The translations under genes and the position numbers were made by a program. 64,000 nt of DNA from an uncultured Eubacteriales bacterium (GTDB taxonomy: Bacteria; Bacillota; Clostridia; Oscillospirales; Acutalibacteraceae). Below, piece after piece: positions 1-8,696 of this stretch (position 1 is its first letter; each line of letters opens with the position of its first letter). The stretch covers positions 18,660-82,659 of the forward strand of contig CAKSLH010000006.1 of assembly GCA_934466515.1 (NCBI GenBank). Reading direction: 5' to 3'. Below the pieces are notes generated by a model that was not told the origin of the DNA, ran no database searches, and saw nothing but the letters and a program-made list of their open reading frames with translations.

Positions 1-666
1 GTCGGTTTCGGGATAAGATTTAAGCTTAAAAGCAATACCTAAATTATTATATTTTTCCTCGCAGATTTTTCTGAAGGGCAGCAGTTCTGTTTCCTCAACA
101 CATTTGAATTTTTGCGCAATATCTTTTAGCCTGCTTATATTTGAATTATTGTCGTTTATTCCTTTTATTATTACCTGCCTTAAACGGGTAGGAATATTTA
201 ATTCATTAAGCCTATCAAGGAAAAGCAGGGGAGAGCTTAATGAACAGCCGACATATTTTTTATAAAGCGTATCTAAAGTATATTTAATATCAAGTAAACA
301 GTAGTCTGTTACTTTTAAAAGCCTTTCGGTGCTCTCGTTTAAAATACATCCGCTTGTATCAAGGCATGTATTTATACCGTTTTCTTTACAAATTCTGAAA
401 AGCTCAGCAAAAAAATCCGCCTGCAATAAGGGCTCCCCGCCTGAAACGGTTATACCGCCTTTTTCGCCGAAATAATCTCTGTAATTTTTAACTCTTTGTA
501 AGATTTCTTCCGCAGTGTATTCCGTACCCCCTGTAAGCTCCCATGTCTCTGGGTTGTGACAGCATGCGCACCTTAAAGGACAGCCCTGAGAAAAGACAAC
601 AAATCTCACGCCTTTTCCGTCAAGCGTTCCTAAGGACTGAAAGGAGTTGATTTTTCCTTTTAACAT
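1..666 (-). CDS. pflA: Pyruvate formate-lyase activating enzyme (partial at window edge)
   Basis: This radical SAM enzyme installs the glycyl radical on pyruvate formate-lyase using S-adenosylmethionine and a 4Fe-4S cluster. The reading frame is open from an ATG at 666 to the window edge, giving 222 codons; the family is about 240-250 residues, so only the C-terminus is missing. The N-terminus reads MLKGKINSFQSLGTLDGKG, followed by the cluster motif CPLRCACC (CX3CX2C) and then HNPETWE, all typical of PflA. It lies 3 bases downstream of pflB on the same strand, the usual pflB-pflA order, so the two are almost certainly co-transcribed. Identification is firm; the true end lies outside the window. 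Confidence 0.95.
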   Translation of the reverse strand, partial: MLKGKINSFQSLGTLDGKGVRFVVFSQGCPLRCACCHNPETWELTGGTEYTAEEILQRVKNYRDYFGEKGGITVSGGEPLLQADFFAELFRICKENGINTCLDTSGCILNESTERLLKVTDYCLLDIKYTLDTLYKKYVGCSLSSPLLFLDRLNELNIPTRLRQVIIKGINDNNSNISRLKDIAQKFKCVEETELLPFRKICEEKYNNLGIAFKLKSYPETD

Positions 667-669
667 ACT

Positions 670-2901
670 TTACATTGCCTCGTGGAAGGTTCTGCTTATA
701 ACCTCGCGCTGCTGCTCTCTTGAAAGCTTATGGAAGTTTACGGCATATCCCGAAACGCGTATCGTCAGATTAGGATATGCTTCGGGGTCATTGTAGGCCT
801 CAATAAGCGTTTCGCGGTTTAAAACATTTACATTTATGTGATGAGCGCCTTTTGCAAAATAGCCGTCAAGAATGCTTATAAGATTGCTTGTCCGCTCCGA
901 TGTGTTTCTGCCCAAGGTGTTTGGCGTTACCGAAAATGTATTTGAAATTCCGTCCCTGCAATCGTCATAAGAAAGCTTCGCAACAGAGTTAAGAGAAGCA
1001 AGAGCGCCGTTTTCTTCTCTGTTGTGCATAGGATTAGCTCCGGGGGCAAAGGGAGCGCCTGCTTTTCTGCCGTCGGGAGTAGCGCCGGTATTCTTTCCGT
1101 ACATAACATTTGAGGTTATTGTAAGAACGGAAAGAGTGTGTTCCGCATTTCTGTATGCAGGAGTTTTTCTTAATTCCGTTATAACCTTATGCGTAAGCTC
1201 TTTAGCGATAAGGTCAACCCTGTCGTCGTCATTGCCGTATTTCGGGAAATCGCCCTCGGTTTTAAAATCGACTATGTATCCCTCTTTGTTTCTTATCGGG
1301 TAAACCTTGGCGTATTTTATTGCGGAAAGTGAATCCGCAACAACCGAAAGCCCCGCAATTCCGAATGCCATAAATCTATGAATTAAGCTGTCATGCAAAG
1401 CCATCTGGGCGCTTTCATAAGCATATTTATCGTGCATAAAATGGATTACATTCATTGTATTAACATAAAGCCTGCAAAGCCATGAAAGATATTCAAGATA
1501 TCGGCTGTAAACCTTGTCAAAGTCCAAGACTTCGCTGCTGTCGGCATCGGTTTGCGGTCCGAGCTTTATGCCGCTTGTTGCGTCATATCCGCCGTTAAGG
1601 GAAAACAAAAGAAGCTTTGCGAGATTGCATCTTGCGCCGAAAAACTGCATCTGCTTTCCAACCTTCATTGCGGAAACACAGCAGGCTATTGCATAATCGT
1701 CACCGTAAATCGGGCGCATTAAATCATCGTTTTCATACTGAATTGAATCGGTATCGCATGAAACCTTGGCACAGAATTTTTTAAACTGCTCGGGCAGTGC
1801 CTTTGACCAAAGCACCGTAAGGTTAGGCTCGGGGGAGGAGCCGAGGGTATAAAGTGTATTTAAAATTCTGTAGCTGTTTTTCGTAACAAGCGTTCTTCCG
1901 TCCTCTCCCATTCCGCCGACGCTTTCGGTTATCCACATAGGGTCTCCGCCGAATAATTCGTTATATTCGGGAGTTCTTAAATGCCTTGCAAGCCTTAGCT
2001 TTATAACAAAATCGTCAATAATTTCCTGCGCCTGTTTTTCGGTAATTACCTTATTTTTAAGGTCTCTTTCAATATAAATATCGAAAAATGTGCTTACTCT
2101 GCCTAAGGACATTGCCGCTCCGTTTTGCTGCTTAATTGCGGCAAGATAAGCAAAATATGTCCACTGCACCGCTTCTTTTGCGTTGCTTGCAGGCAGACTG
2201 ATATCATATCCGTACATTTTTGCCATTTCCTTGATATCATTCAGCGCTTTAATCTGTAAAGAAAGCTCTTCGGACAGCCTTATTGTTTCTTCGTTAAAAT
2301 CCTTGCCTGTAAGGGAAGCCTTGTCGGATTTTTTGTTTTCAATAAGAAAATCTATTCCGTAAAGAGCAACGCGCCTGTAATCGCCTATAATCCTGCCTCT
2401 GCCGTAAGCGTCGGGGAGTCCTGTTATAAGGTGGCTCCTCCTTGCAAGGCGCATTTCGTCGGTATAAGCGCTGAAAACACCGTCATTGTGAGTCGTGCGG
2501 TATTTGAATTTCTTTTCGATACTCTCGCTTAATGTATATCCGTAAGCCTCGCATGCCTGTCTTGCCATTCTCATTCCGCCGAACGGATTTACGCCTCTTT
2601 TAAGCGGACGGTTAGTCTGCAGACCTACGATTATCTCTTTGTCTTTATCAATATATCCTGTTTTATAGGCGGTTATTTCCGAAACGGTTTCTGTATCTAT
2701 ATCAAGAACTCCGCCGAACTGTCTCTCCATTTCAAAAAGAGAATTGACCCTGCGCATAATTTCCTTTGTGCGCTTTGTAGAGCCTGTTAAAAATTCTTCT
2801 CCGCCTTTATATTCCGTATAATTTTTCTGAATGAAATCACGGACATCAATTGTATTTTCCCATTTGCCGCCGTTAAAGCCTTCCCAACTTTTATTTTCCA
2901 T
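670..2901 (-). CDS. pflB: Pyruvate formate-lyase (formate C-acetyltransferase)
   Basis: It converts pyruvate and CoA to acetyl-CoA and formate in anaerobic fermentation, using a glycyl radical. Visible hallmarks are the catalytic adjacent cysteines in AIACCVSAM in the middle of the protein and the C-terminal glycyl-radical motif RVSGYAVNF, with the radical glycine near residue 718. An ATG ten codons further upstream is in frame, but the ATG at 2901 is preferred because a GGGAGG ribosome binding site sits 7 bases ahead of it and family members begin with a similar short sequence. That gives 743 residues, the normal length. A sigma-A-type promoter lies just upstream, and pflA follows. Confidence 0.97.
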   Translation of the reverse strand: MENKSWEGFNGGKWENTIDVRDFIQKNYTEYKGGEEFLTGSTKRTKEIMRRVNSLFEMERQFGGVLDIDTETVSEITAYKTGYIDKDKEIIVGLQTNRPLKRGVNPFGGMRMARQACEAYGYTLSESIEKKFKYRTTHNDGVFSAYTDEMRLARRSHLITGLPDAYGRGRIIGDYRRVALYGIDFLIENKKSDKASLTGKDFNEETIRLSEELSLQIKALNDIKEMAKMYGYDISLPASNAKEAVQWTYFAYLAAIKQQNGAAMSLGRVSTFFDIYIERDLKNKVITEKQAQEIIDDFVIKLRLARHLRTPEYNELFGGDPMWITESVGGMGEDGRTLVTKNSYRILNTLYTLGSSPEPNLTVLWSKALPEQFKKFCAKVSCDTDSIQYENDDLMRPIYGDDYAIACCVSAMKVGKQMQFFGARCNLAKLLLFSLNGGYDATSGIKLGPQTDADSSEVLDFDKVYSRYLEYLSWLCRLYVNTMNVIHFMHDKYAYESAQMALHDSLIHRFMAFGIAGLSVVADSLSAIKYAKVYPIRNKEGYIVDFKTEGDFPKYGNDDDRVDLIAKELTHKVITELRKTPAYRNAEHTLSVLTITSNVMYGKNTGATPDGRKAGAPFAPGANPMHNREENGALASLNSVAKLSYDDCRDGISNTFSVTPNTLGRNTSERTSNLISILDGYFAKGAHHINVNVLNRETLIEAYNDPEAYPNLTIRVSGYAVNFHKLSREQQREVISRTFHEAM

Positions 2902-2933
2902 ATATATGCCTCCCAAAAGCGAGTGTTTCATAT

Positions 2934-2962
2934 ATAATACTACATATTGTGGTCGATGTCAA
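2934..2962 (-). promoter_or_regulatory. Promoter of pflB-pflA
   Basis: On the minus strand a perfect TTGACA (2957-2962) is separated by 17 bases from TATTAT (2934-2939). The predicted start of transcription is about 25 bases upstream of the preferred pflB start codon. The motifs are seen directly; activity is inferred. Confidence 0.7.
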
Positions 2963-2987
2963 CATAATATTCCTTATTTTGACATAT

Positions 2988-3024
2988 AAAAAATCCGCAA
3001 GTTTAAAATACTTGCGGATTTTTG
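2988..3024 (-). terminator. Rho-independent terminator after lysC
   Basis: The inverted repeat AAATCCGCAAGT / ACTTGCGGATTT encloses a 7-base AT-rich loop and lies directly downstream of the aspartate kinase stop codon, with a T-run following the stem on the minus strand. It separates the lysC operon from pflB. Confidence 0.8.
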
Positions 3025-3031
3025 TCTTTCA

Positions 3032-4243
3032 TCAGCCGATTATCAGTGCGTCATGAACCGCCTGAACTGCCTTATCTGCATATTTTGCGTCAATTAAAAC
3101 CGAGATTTTTATTTCGCTTGTCGCTATCATGCGGATGTTTATTCCTGCGTCATAAATAGCCTCGAACATTTTAGAAGCAATTCCAGGGTGGCTTTCCATT
3201 CCGGCTCCTACTATTGAAATCTTTGCAATGCTGTTATCAACAAAAATATCCTTGTATTCTAAAGATTCCTTTAAAGCCTCAATTGCGCTTATCGCTTCAT
3301 GCTCCTGATTTTTTGAAACGGTGAAGGTTATATCCTTTGTGTTGTCTCTTCCGACAGACTGAAGAATGGTGTCGACATTTACTTTAAACTGCGAAAGCTT
3401 ATTGAATATTTTAAAAGCAACTCCGGGGGAGTCCTTAAGTCCGATTATAGAAATGCTGGTAACATTTTCGTCCTTAGCGACGCCTCTAACCAATGTTTTC
3501 TCCATTTTTACTTTCTCCTTTACGATTGTACCCTTTTTATTTTCAAGACTTGAAAGCACTTCAAGCTCAACATTATATTTTTTAGCCATCTCAACCGAAC
3601 GGTTGTTTAAAACCTGCGCGCCGAGCGTTGCAAGCTCAAGCATTTCATCGTAAGTAATGGCGTCCATTTTCTTTGCGCCCCTGACCTTTCTCGGGTCAGC
3701 GGAATAAACTCCGTCAACATCGGTATAAATCTGACATCTGTCGGCTTTAAGAGCCGCCGCTATAGCTACGGCGCTTGTATCAGAGCCGCCGCGGCCGAGA
3801 GTTGTTAAATCGTCGTATTTATTGATTCCCTGAAATCCTGCAACGATAATAATATTTTTCTTTGAAAGCTCCGCTTTAAGACGCTCCGAATTTATTCTTT
3901 TAATTCTTGCAATGCCGTGATTTGAATCGGTTTCAAATCCTGCCTGCCAGCCGAGCAGGGAAATAACGGGGAACCCAAGCTTTTCGACAGCCATTGAAAG
4001 CAAAGCTATTGAAATTTGCTCGCCTGCCGTTAGCAGCATATCAAGTTCGCGCTTTGAGACATTTTCGGGATTTATTTCCTTTGCTTTTTCAATAAGCTCG
4101 TCGGTAGTATCTCCCTGAGCGGAAACAACAACAATAACATCATTTCCTTTTTTGTAATCCTCTGCAATTATATTTGCAACATTAAAAACTCTTTCGGCGT
4201 TCGCCACGGAGGAACCGCCGAATTTTTTAACTATAAGTGCCAC
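3032..4243 (-). CDS. lysC: Aspartate kinase
   Basis: This enzyme phosphorylates aspartate, the first step towards lysine, threonine, methionine and diaminopimelate. The N-terminus MALIVKKFGGSSVAN carries the KFGGSS nucleotide/substrate signature; TTLGRGGSDTSAVAIAAAL follows in the kinase domain. The last roughly 140 residues form two ACT domains (ISIIGLKDSPGVAFKIF and ISIVGAGMESHPGIASKMF) that bind the feedback amino acid. At 403 residues it is of normal monofunctional length. It lies 14 bases downstream of homoserine dehydrogenase in the same operon, suggesting a role in threonine/methionine supply; which amino acid inhibits it cannot be read from the sequence, so the symbol is given in the general sense. 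Confidence 0.94.
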   Translation of the reverse strand: MALIVKKFGGSSVANAERVFNVANIIAEDYKKGNDVIVVVSAQGDTTDELIEKAKEINPENVSKRELDMLLTAGEQISIALLSMAVEKLGFPVISLLGWQAGFETDSNHGIARIKRINSERLKAELSKKNIIIVAGFQGINKYDDLTTLGRGGSDTSAVAIAAALKADRCQIYTDVDGVYSADPRKVRGAKKMDAITYDEMLELATLGAQVLNNRSVEMAKKYNVELEVLSSLENKKGTIVKEKVKMEKTLVRGVAKDENVTSISIIGLKDSPGVAFKIFNKLSQFKVNVDTILQSVGRDNTKDITFTVSKNQEHEAISAIEALKESLEYKDIFVDNSIAKISIVGAGMESHPGIASKMFEAIYDAGINIRMIATSEIKISVLIDAKYADKAVQAVHDALIIG

Positions 4244-4257
4244 TTTAAAACCCCCGA

Positions 4258-5484
4258 TTAGTGAAGTACATTCATACTCTTAACATTTTCCGCATCCAAA
4301 AGCTTTATTTTGTCAATAAGCCTGCTGCGGAAATCTTTTTTTGTTATAAAAGCAATTTCGCCGCTGTATCTGTTCTTTATTGCCTGATCGCAGTCGGGGA
4401 AATTGGATTCAAAGCTTTTGAGCAATTTATCATAATCCGATGAATAAGCGTAAACATAAAGCTGCTCTTCGCAGTCGCGCTCTTCAACATATCCGTCAAA
4501 TCCGTCTTCCCAATATAAATACTTGCGTGCTTTAAGGTGCTTCGCGCAATCAATAATATCGGCGCAAACAGCGCTTGCTGTCGGCATTTTTCCGGCGCCC
4601 TTTCCGTAAAACATAACATCGCCTGTGGAGTCGGCGTTTACCATTATAGCGTTAAACACTCCGTTAACGCTCGAAAGGATATTATCCTTGTCAACAAGCG
4701 TCGGTCTTACAGAAGCTGATATTTTTCCGTTATGATTGTCGGTTGCGGTGCAGATAAGCTTAACCGCATATCCGAAGCTGTCCGCAAATTCTACATCTTT
4801 AAGAGAAATATTGCTAATTCCTTCTGTTTTAACCTGTTCGGGATAAACATGTTTTCCGAAAGCAAGAGAGGCTAAAATGCAGATTTTTCTGCAGGCGTCA
4901 TGTCCCTCGATATCTGCGGCGGGATTTCTTTCCGCAAAGCCCTTTTCCTGCGCGAGCTTTAAAGCCGATGAAAAGTCCATGTTATCCATTATCATTTTAT
5001 TTAAAATGTAATTAGTTGTTCCGTTTAAAATTCCGGTTACTTTATTTATGCTGTTTGCGGCGAGACACTGAGCCATAGGTCTTAAAATCGGAATTCCTCC
5101 GCCGACGCTTGCCTCAAAAAGGAAATTGACATTGTTTTCCTCGGCTATTTTTAAAAGCTCGGCGCCCTTTGCGGCAACAAGCTCTTTATTCGAGGTAACA
5201 ACGCTTTTTCCTCTTTCCATAAGCTTTTTCACAAAATCAAAAGCAGGATTTATTCCGCCCATGACCTCTGCGACGATTTTAACCTCGTCATCATTTAAAA
5301 TATCGTTAAAATCGGTTGTGAAAAGGGAAGAGTACTCAAGATTTTTAAATTCTCTTAAATCGAGAATATATTTTATCTTTATTTCTTCTTTAATCTTTTG
5401 GTTTATCATCTTTTCGTGGTTGATAAGCAGCTCGGCAACGCCCGAGCCGACGGTCCCGTGACCCATTATTGCAGTGTAAATCAT
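4258..5484 (-). CDS. hom: Homoserine dehydrogenase
   Basis: It reduces aspartate semialdehyde to homoserine with NAD(P)H. The Rossmann fold begins at the N-terminus with MGHGTVGSGVAELL (GxGxVG), and the catalytic region carries GILNGTTNYILNKM and the conserved EGHDACRKICILASLAFG segment in the form DIEGHDA. The protein is 408 residues and ends in a region compatible with an ACT regulatory domain, though that domain is not clear-cut. It sits between the ACT-domain gene and aspartate kinase, and all three form a compact minus-strand operon. Confidence 0.95.
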   Translation of the reverse strand: MIYTAIMGHGTVGSGVAELLINHEKMINQKIKEEIKIKYILDLREFKNLEYSSLFTTDFNDILNDDEVKIVAEVMGGINPAFDFVKKLMERGKSVVTSNKELVAAKGAELLKIAEENNVNFLFEASVGGGIPILRPMAQCLAANSINKVTGILNGTTNYILNKMIMDNMDFSSALKLAQEKGFAERNPAADIEGHDACRKICILASLAFGKHVYPEQVKTEGISNISLKDVEFADSFGYAVKLICTATDNHNGKISASVRPTLVDKDNILSSVNGVFNAIMVNADSTGDVMFYGKGAGKMPTASAVCADIIDCAKHLKARKYLYWEDGFDGYVEERDCEEQLYVYAYSSDYDKLLKSFESNFPDCDQAIKNRYSGEIAFITKKDFRSRLIDKIKLLDAENVKSMNVLH

Positions 5485-5511
5485 AAATCCTCCGTTTTAA
5501 ATACTGTAACA

Positions 5512-5940
5512 CTAAATTGATTTTATGGAAACAACTCCGTTTACTTTCTGTAGTTTTGTCAATAATTCATCTAAGGAAAGCTTGATGTTGTCCGTCTTTA
5601 CGGTAAGCCTGACATCGGCGGTCCCGTCTATCGGAACGCTTTGATTTATTGTCAGAATATTTGCTCCGTGCTCGTAAAGAGTCGCGGTAAGCGCCGAAAA
5701 AACTCCTGCCTTGTCCGAAAGGACGGCAAAAAGGTTAACGGTATTTTTATCATTACCGTCATATTTAAAAATATAGTTCTTATATTTATAAAAAGCGCTT
5801 CTCGAAATACCCGCCATTTTAACGGCTTTTGATGTATTCGGCGCCTTGCCTTCGGCAAGCAGCTCCTTGGCTTTAAGAACCCCTCCGTATACAGCAGGTA
5901 ATATTTTGGAATTGACCAGATAATAATATTCTTTTTCCAT
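5512..5940 (-). CDS. ACT domain-containing protein, PheB/UPF0735 family
   Basis: A 142-residue protein with an N-terminal helix-turn-helix-like segment (SKAVKMAGISRSAFYKYKNYIF, roughly residues 37-58) followed by one ACT domain (FAVLSDKAGVFSALTATLYEHGANILTINQS). This matches the UPF0735/PheB family, found in Firmicutes beside homoserine dehydrogenase or threonine synthesis genes. The likely role is amino-acid-sensing regulation of the pathway, but the function is not established by the sequence. It is the first gene of the operon, with a good GGGG-type ribosome binding site ahead of the ATG at 5940 and a promoter close upstream. Confidence 0.85.
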   Translation of the reverse strand: MEKEYYYLVNSKILPAVYGGVLKAKELLAEGKAPNTSKAVKMAGISRSAFYKYKNYIFKYDGNDKNTVNLFAVLSDKAGVFSALTATLYEHGANILTINQSVPIDGTADVRLTVKTDNIKLSLDELLTKLQKVNGVVSIKSI

Positions 5941-5972
5941 AAACTGTCCCCCGTCAGCGAACGATGTATTTA

Positions 5973-6000
5973 ATTATAATACAATTTACTGAAAAGTCAA
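5973..6000 (-). promoter_or_regulatory. Promoter of the ACT-hom-lysC operon
   Basis: On the minus strand TTGACT (5995-6000) and TATAAT (5973-5978) are separated by 16 bases. The leader to the first start codon would be only about 25 bases, leaving no room for a riboswitch or attenuator. Confidence 0.65.
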
Positions 6001-6022
6001 CACCAATTTGAAATAAAGGGCG

Positions 6023-7102
6023 ATGATTGAAATAAATTCTCAAAAAAAGTCAAATTTTCTTATAAATACGGCATTTTATTCAACAGTTATACTACTGATT
6101 TTTTTGTTTTTTAAGGTGGCTTTTTCGTATCTGTTTCCGTTTGTTTTCGGATTTTTTCTTGCATTTTTAATGCAGAAGCCGGCTAAAGCGATTTCCGATA
6201 AGCTTAAGATAAAAACAAATATTATAAGAACCGCCGCGGTAGTTTTAATTTACCTTTTTCTTGCATTTTCCCTAAGCCTGCTTTTGTGGTATTTGTCGGG
6301 AAAAATCGCCTTGCTTCCGCGTGTAATCAAGCCGTATATGGAAAGGCTTTCAAAGGAATTTGAAAAAATTACCGCTGAGCTCAATTCAAGGCATGATTTA
6401 AAATCCGAAAGCGTCCTTTTCTCTTTCGGCGATATGATAAAGAATTCCGTTGAAGGCATTTCAAAAAAGCTTATTGAATATGTTTCTAATACCGCTGCGG
6501 ATTTTGCAAAGGGAATTCCCAAAACACTTATTACCTTTGTGATAACCCTTGTAGCAAGCTGTTATACGGCTAAGGACTACGATAAAATAATTGCCTTTTT
6601 TAAGGGCTTTATAAAGCCCGAAAAATATAAGACGCTAATAACCGTAAAGGAAATCCTTACAAAAAAGGTTCTTAAAATGATTTCCGGTTATCTTATTATT
6701 TTTTTGATAACAGCCGCCGAGCTTACAATAGGACTGTTGATAACAGGCACGAAAAACTTTCTTTTAATTGCGCTTATCATTGCGATAGTTGATTTTCTTC
6801 CTGTTTTAGGAACCGGAAGCGTTCTTATTCCGTGGAGCATTATTCTTTTAATTCAAAAAAATATAAAGCAGGGGATAATGATGCTTGTGCTTTATGCTGT
6901 TATAACGGTTGTAAGGAATTTTATCGAGCCTAAAATCGTCGGCTCTAAAATAGGCGTTCATCCGCTTTTGCAGCTAATAGCAATCTTTTTGGGGCTTAAA
7001 TTTTCGGGTCTTGCGGGAATGTTTTTGTTTCCGATTGCTCTTATTACCGCAATGGAGTATTTAAAAATTAAATTTACTAACACCGCGAACGAAATTTCAT
7101 AG
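6023..7102 (+). CDS. ytvI: YtvI-like membrane protein, AI-2E transporter family
   Basis: A 359-residue polytopic membrane protein with strongly hydrophobic segments at about residues 15-45, 60-85, 160-180, 210-260 and 285-345. The C-terminal region with VDFLPVLGTGSVLIPW and RNFIEPKIVGSKIGVHPLLQLIAIFLGLK is diagnostic of the AI-2E/PerM superfamily, and the arrangement fits the sporulation protein YtvI. Members are presumed to export small molecules, but the substrate is unknown. It is transcribed divergently from the ACT-hom-lysC operon and has an AAAGGG ribosome binding site. The symbol is a best match rather than proven orthology. Confidence 0.8.
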   Translation: MIEINSQKKSNFLINTAFYSTVILLIFLFFKVAFSYLFPFVFGFFLAFLMQKPAKAISDKLKIKTNIIRTAAVVLIYLFLAFSLSLLLWYLSGKIALLPRVIKPYMERLSKEFEKITAELNSRHDLKSESVLFSFGDMIKNSVEGISKKLIEYVSNTAADFAKGIPKTLITFVITLVASCYTAKDYDKIIAFFKGFIKPEKYKTLITVKEILTKKVLKMISGYLIIFLITAAELTIGLLITGTKNFLLIALIIAIVDFLPVLGTGSVLIPWSIILLIQKNIKQGIMMLVLYAVITVVRNFIEPKIVGSKIGVHPLLQLIAIFLGLKFSGLAGMFLFPIALITAMEYLKIKFTNTANEIS

Positions 7103-7144
7103 TATGTAATGTGCACACCGATTACAACAAACGGGGTCTTTCAA

Positions 7145-7363
7145 ATGAAAAGATACTATATTAATACCGGCAGTATAACCTATGCAATAAAGGCGCGCGA
7201 CGCACTCAGGCGAAACGGATTTAAAGCTCAGATTGAAAGAAAAAAAGCAGGGCCGGCGTCAGGCGGCTGCGGATATTCGGTAAATACCGCGGGAAACCTT
7301 GAAATAATAAAATCCGTTCTCGAAAAAGCTGATGTGAAATACTCGCAGATCGGTGAAATATAA
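7145..7363 (+). CDS. DUF3343 protein, putative sulfur/selenium carrier-like
   Basis: A 72-residue protein beginning MKRYYINTGSITYAIKARD and containing GGCGYSVN, the conserved CGY core of the DUF3343 family. Members often neighbour cysteine desulfurases and are annotated as possible sulfur or selenium carriers; a class V aminotransferase of that kind follows here. An in-frame ATG 12 codons further upstream is less likely, because the ATG at 7145 has a GGGG purine run about 7 bases ahead and the alignment to the family starts here. A strong terminator follows immediately. Confidence 0.78.
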   Translation: MKRYYINTGSITYAIKARDALRRNGFKAQIERKKAGPASGGCGYSVNTAGNLEIIKSVLEKADVKYSQIGEI

Positions 7364-7372
7364 ATTTTATTT

Positions 7373-7428
7373 TGCTGCCGAAAAGCTTCTTTTGTGAGCT
7401 CTCGGCAGCATTTATTTTTATTTTTTTA
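7373..7428 (+). terminator. Terminator/attenuator between DUF3343 gene and cysteine desulfurase
   Basis: TGCTGCCGA (7373-7381) pairs perfectly with TCGGCAGCA (7402-7410), with an inner AAGCT/AGCT pairing, and is followed by a T-rich tail. It sits between two genes that appear functionally paired, only about 30 bases ahead of the next ATG. Confidence 0.8.
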
Positions 7429-7442
7429 TAAACGGTGATATT

Positions 7443-8573
7443 ATGGTCTATCTTGATAATTCGGCAACAACGGGGAAAAAGCCTAAAAATGTTATTTATG
7501 CTGTAAATAATGCAATCGCAAATTTAAGCGCAAATCCCGGAAGGAGCGGATATGAAACTGCGGTAAAAAGCGCTGAAATGATATATAACGCAAGAGAAAA
7601 GCTAAGACTTATGTTCGGGGCAAAAAGTGTTCAGAATGTTATTTTTACCCCTGGATGCACCTATTCGCTGAACTTTGTTATAAAAGGAATTTTAGGTAAA
7701 AACGATCACTGTATTGTAAGCGATATGGAACATAATGCCGTAATGCGGCCGCTTCATAAAACCGGCTGCGACTACAGCATTGCAAGTATTGATTTTAATG
7801 ATTCCGTAAAAACAGTAAGCAATTTCGAAAGTCTGATAAGACCCGAAACAAAGCTCGTAGTCTGTACGGCGGCTTCTAATGTTTTCGGAATAATGCCGCC
7901 GATTTCGAAAATAGGAGAAATGTGTAAAAAGCACGGAATTCTCTTTGCTGTTGACGCCGCTCAGGCGGCGGGAGTTTATCCTATTGATATGAAAAAATCA
8001 AATATTGATTTCTTGGCGATAGCAGGTCATAAGGGACTGTATGCGCCTATGGGAATAGGTGTTCTTATCTTAAATAATACCTTGCCTAATACCCTTATTG
8101 AGGGCGGAACGGGCACCTTTTCCGAAAAAATCGAACAGCCCGAAATTTTACCTGAAATGTTCGAGAGCGGAACGCTGAATGTCCCCGGGATTGCAGGGAT
8201 TTCGGCAGGAGCGGATTTTATAAAATCAAAGGGAATAGCTAATATTTACGGGCATGAAATGCGCATAATCAGAATAATTTATAACGAACTTAAGGATAAC
8301 GAAAAAATACTTTTATATTCGGACCCTACAGGTCCTATGACTTACTGTCCTGTGCTTTCCTTTAACCTGCTCGGCAAAATGTCCTCTGAAACGGAAGAAA
8401 TTCTTGCAAAAAATAAAATTGCGGTGCGCTCGGGGCTTCACTGCGCTCCTTTTGCGCATAGAAAAATGCACACCTTGGATACCGGAACCGTAAGAATTTC
8501 GCCGTCTGTTTTTACCGCTGATAATGAAATTGCCTATTTTTTAAATATTATAAAAAAAGCAACTAAAATTTGA
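7443..8573 (+). CDS. Cysteine desulfurase family protein (class V aminotransferase)
   Basis: A PLP enzyme of 376 residues that would take sulfur from cysteine to form a persulfide. Motifs include the N-terminal YLDNSATT, FAVDAAQAAGVYPIDM (PLP-binding Asp), AGHKGLYAPMGIGVL with the Schiff-base lysine, and the late loop VRSGLHCAPFAHRKMHT, whose cysteine fits the catalytic position. The ending TGTVRISPSVFTADNEIAYF is typical of the EF2568-type subfamily. It lies after a DUF3343 protein, a recurrent pairing suggesting a sulfur or selenium delivery role. The specific acceptor is unknown. Confidence 0.9.
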   Translation: MVYLDNSATTGKKPKNVIYAVNNAIANLSANPGRSGYETAVKSAEMIYNAREKLRLMFGAKSVQNVIFTPGCTYSLNFVIKGILGKNDHCIVSDMEHNAVMRPLHKTGCDYSIASIDFNDSVKTVSNFESLIRPETKLVVCTAASNVFGIMPPISKIGEMCKKHGILFAVDAAQAAGVYPIDMKKSNIDFLAIAGHKGLYAPMGIGVLILNNTLPNTLIEGGTGTFSEKIEQPEILPEMFESGTLNVPGIAGISAGADFIKSKGIANIYGHEMRIIRIIYNELKDNEKILLYSDPTGPMTYCPVLSFNLLGKMSSETEEILAKNKIAVRSGLHCAPFAHRKMHTLDTGTVRISPSVFTADNEIAYFLNIIKKATKI

Positions 8574-8582
8574 AATTTGATA

Positions 8583-8611
8583 TTGATACCTTTTAATAAT
8601 TATGATAAAAT
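8583..8611 (+). promoter_or_regulatory. Promoter of the cdaA-cdaR operon
   Basis: TTGATA (8583-8588) and TAAAAT (8606-8611) are separated by 17 bases, with a TG just ahead of the -10 (extended -10). Transcription would start about 80 bases before the cdaA GTG. Confidence 0.65.
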
Positions 8612-8696
8612 ATATATGATATTGGGTTAATTTGTGTTGTGACGGAATGTTAAGTCATATTTTGATTATAGATTAAAGGAAAAAGGACTGAAAAAA

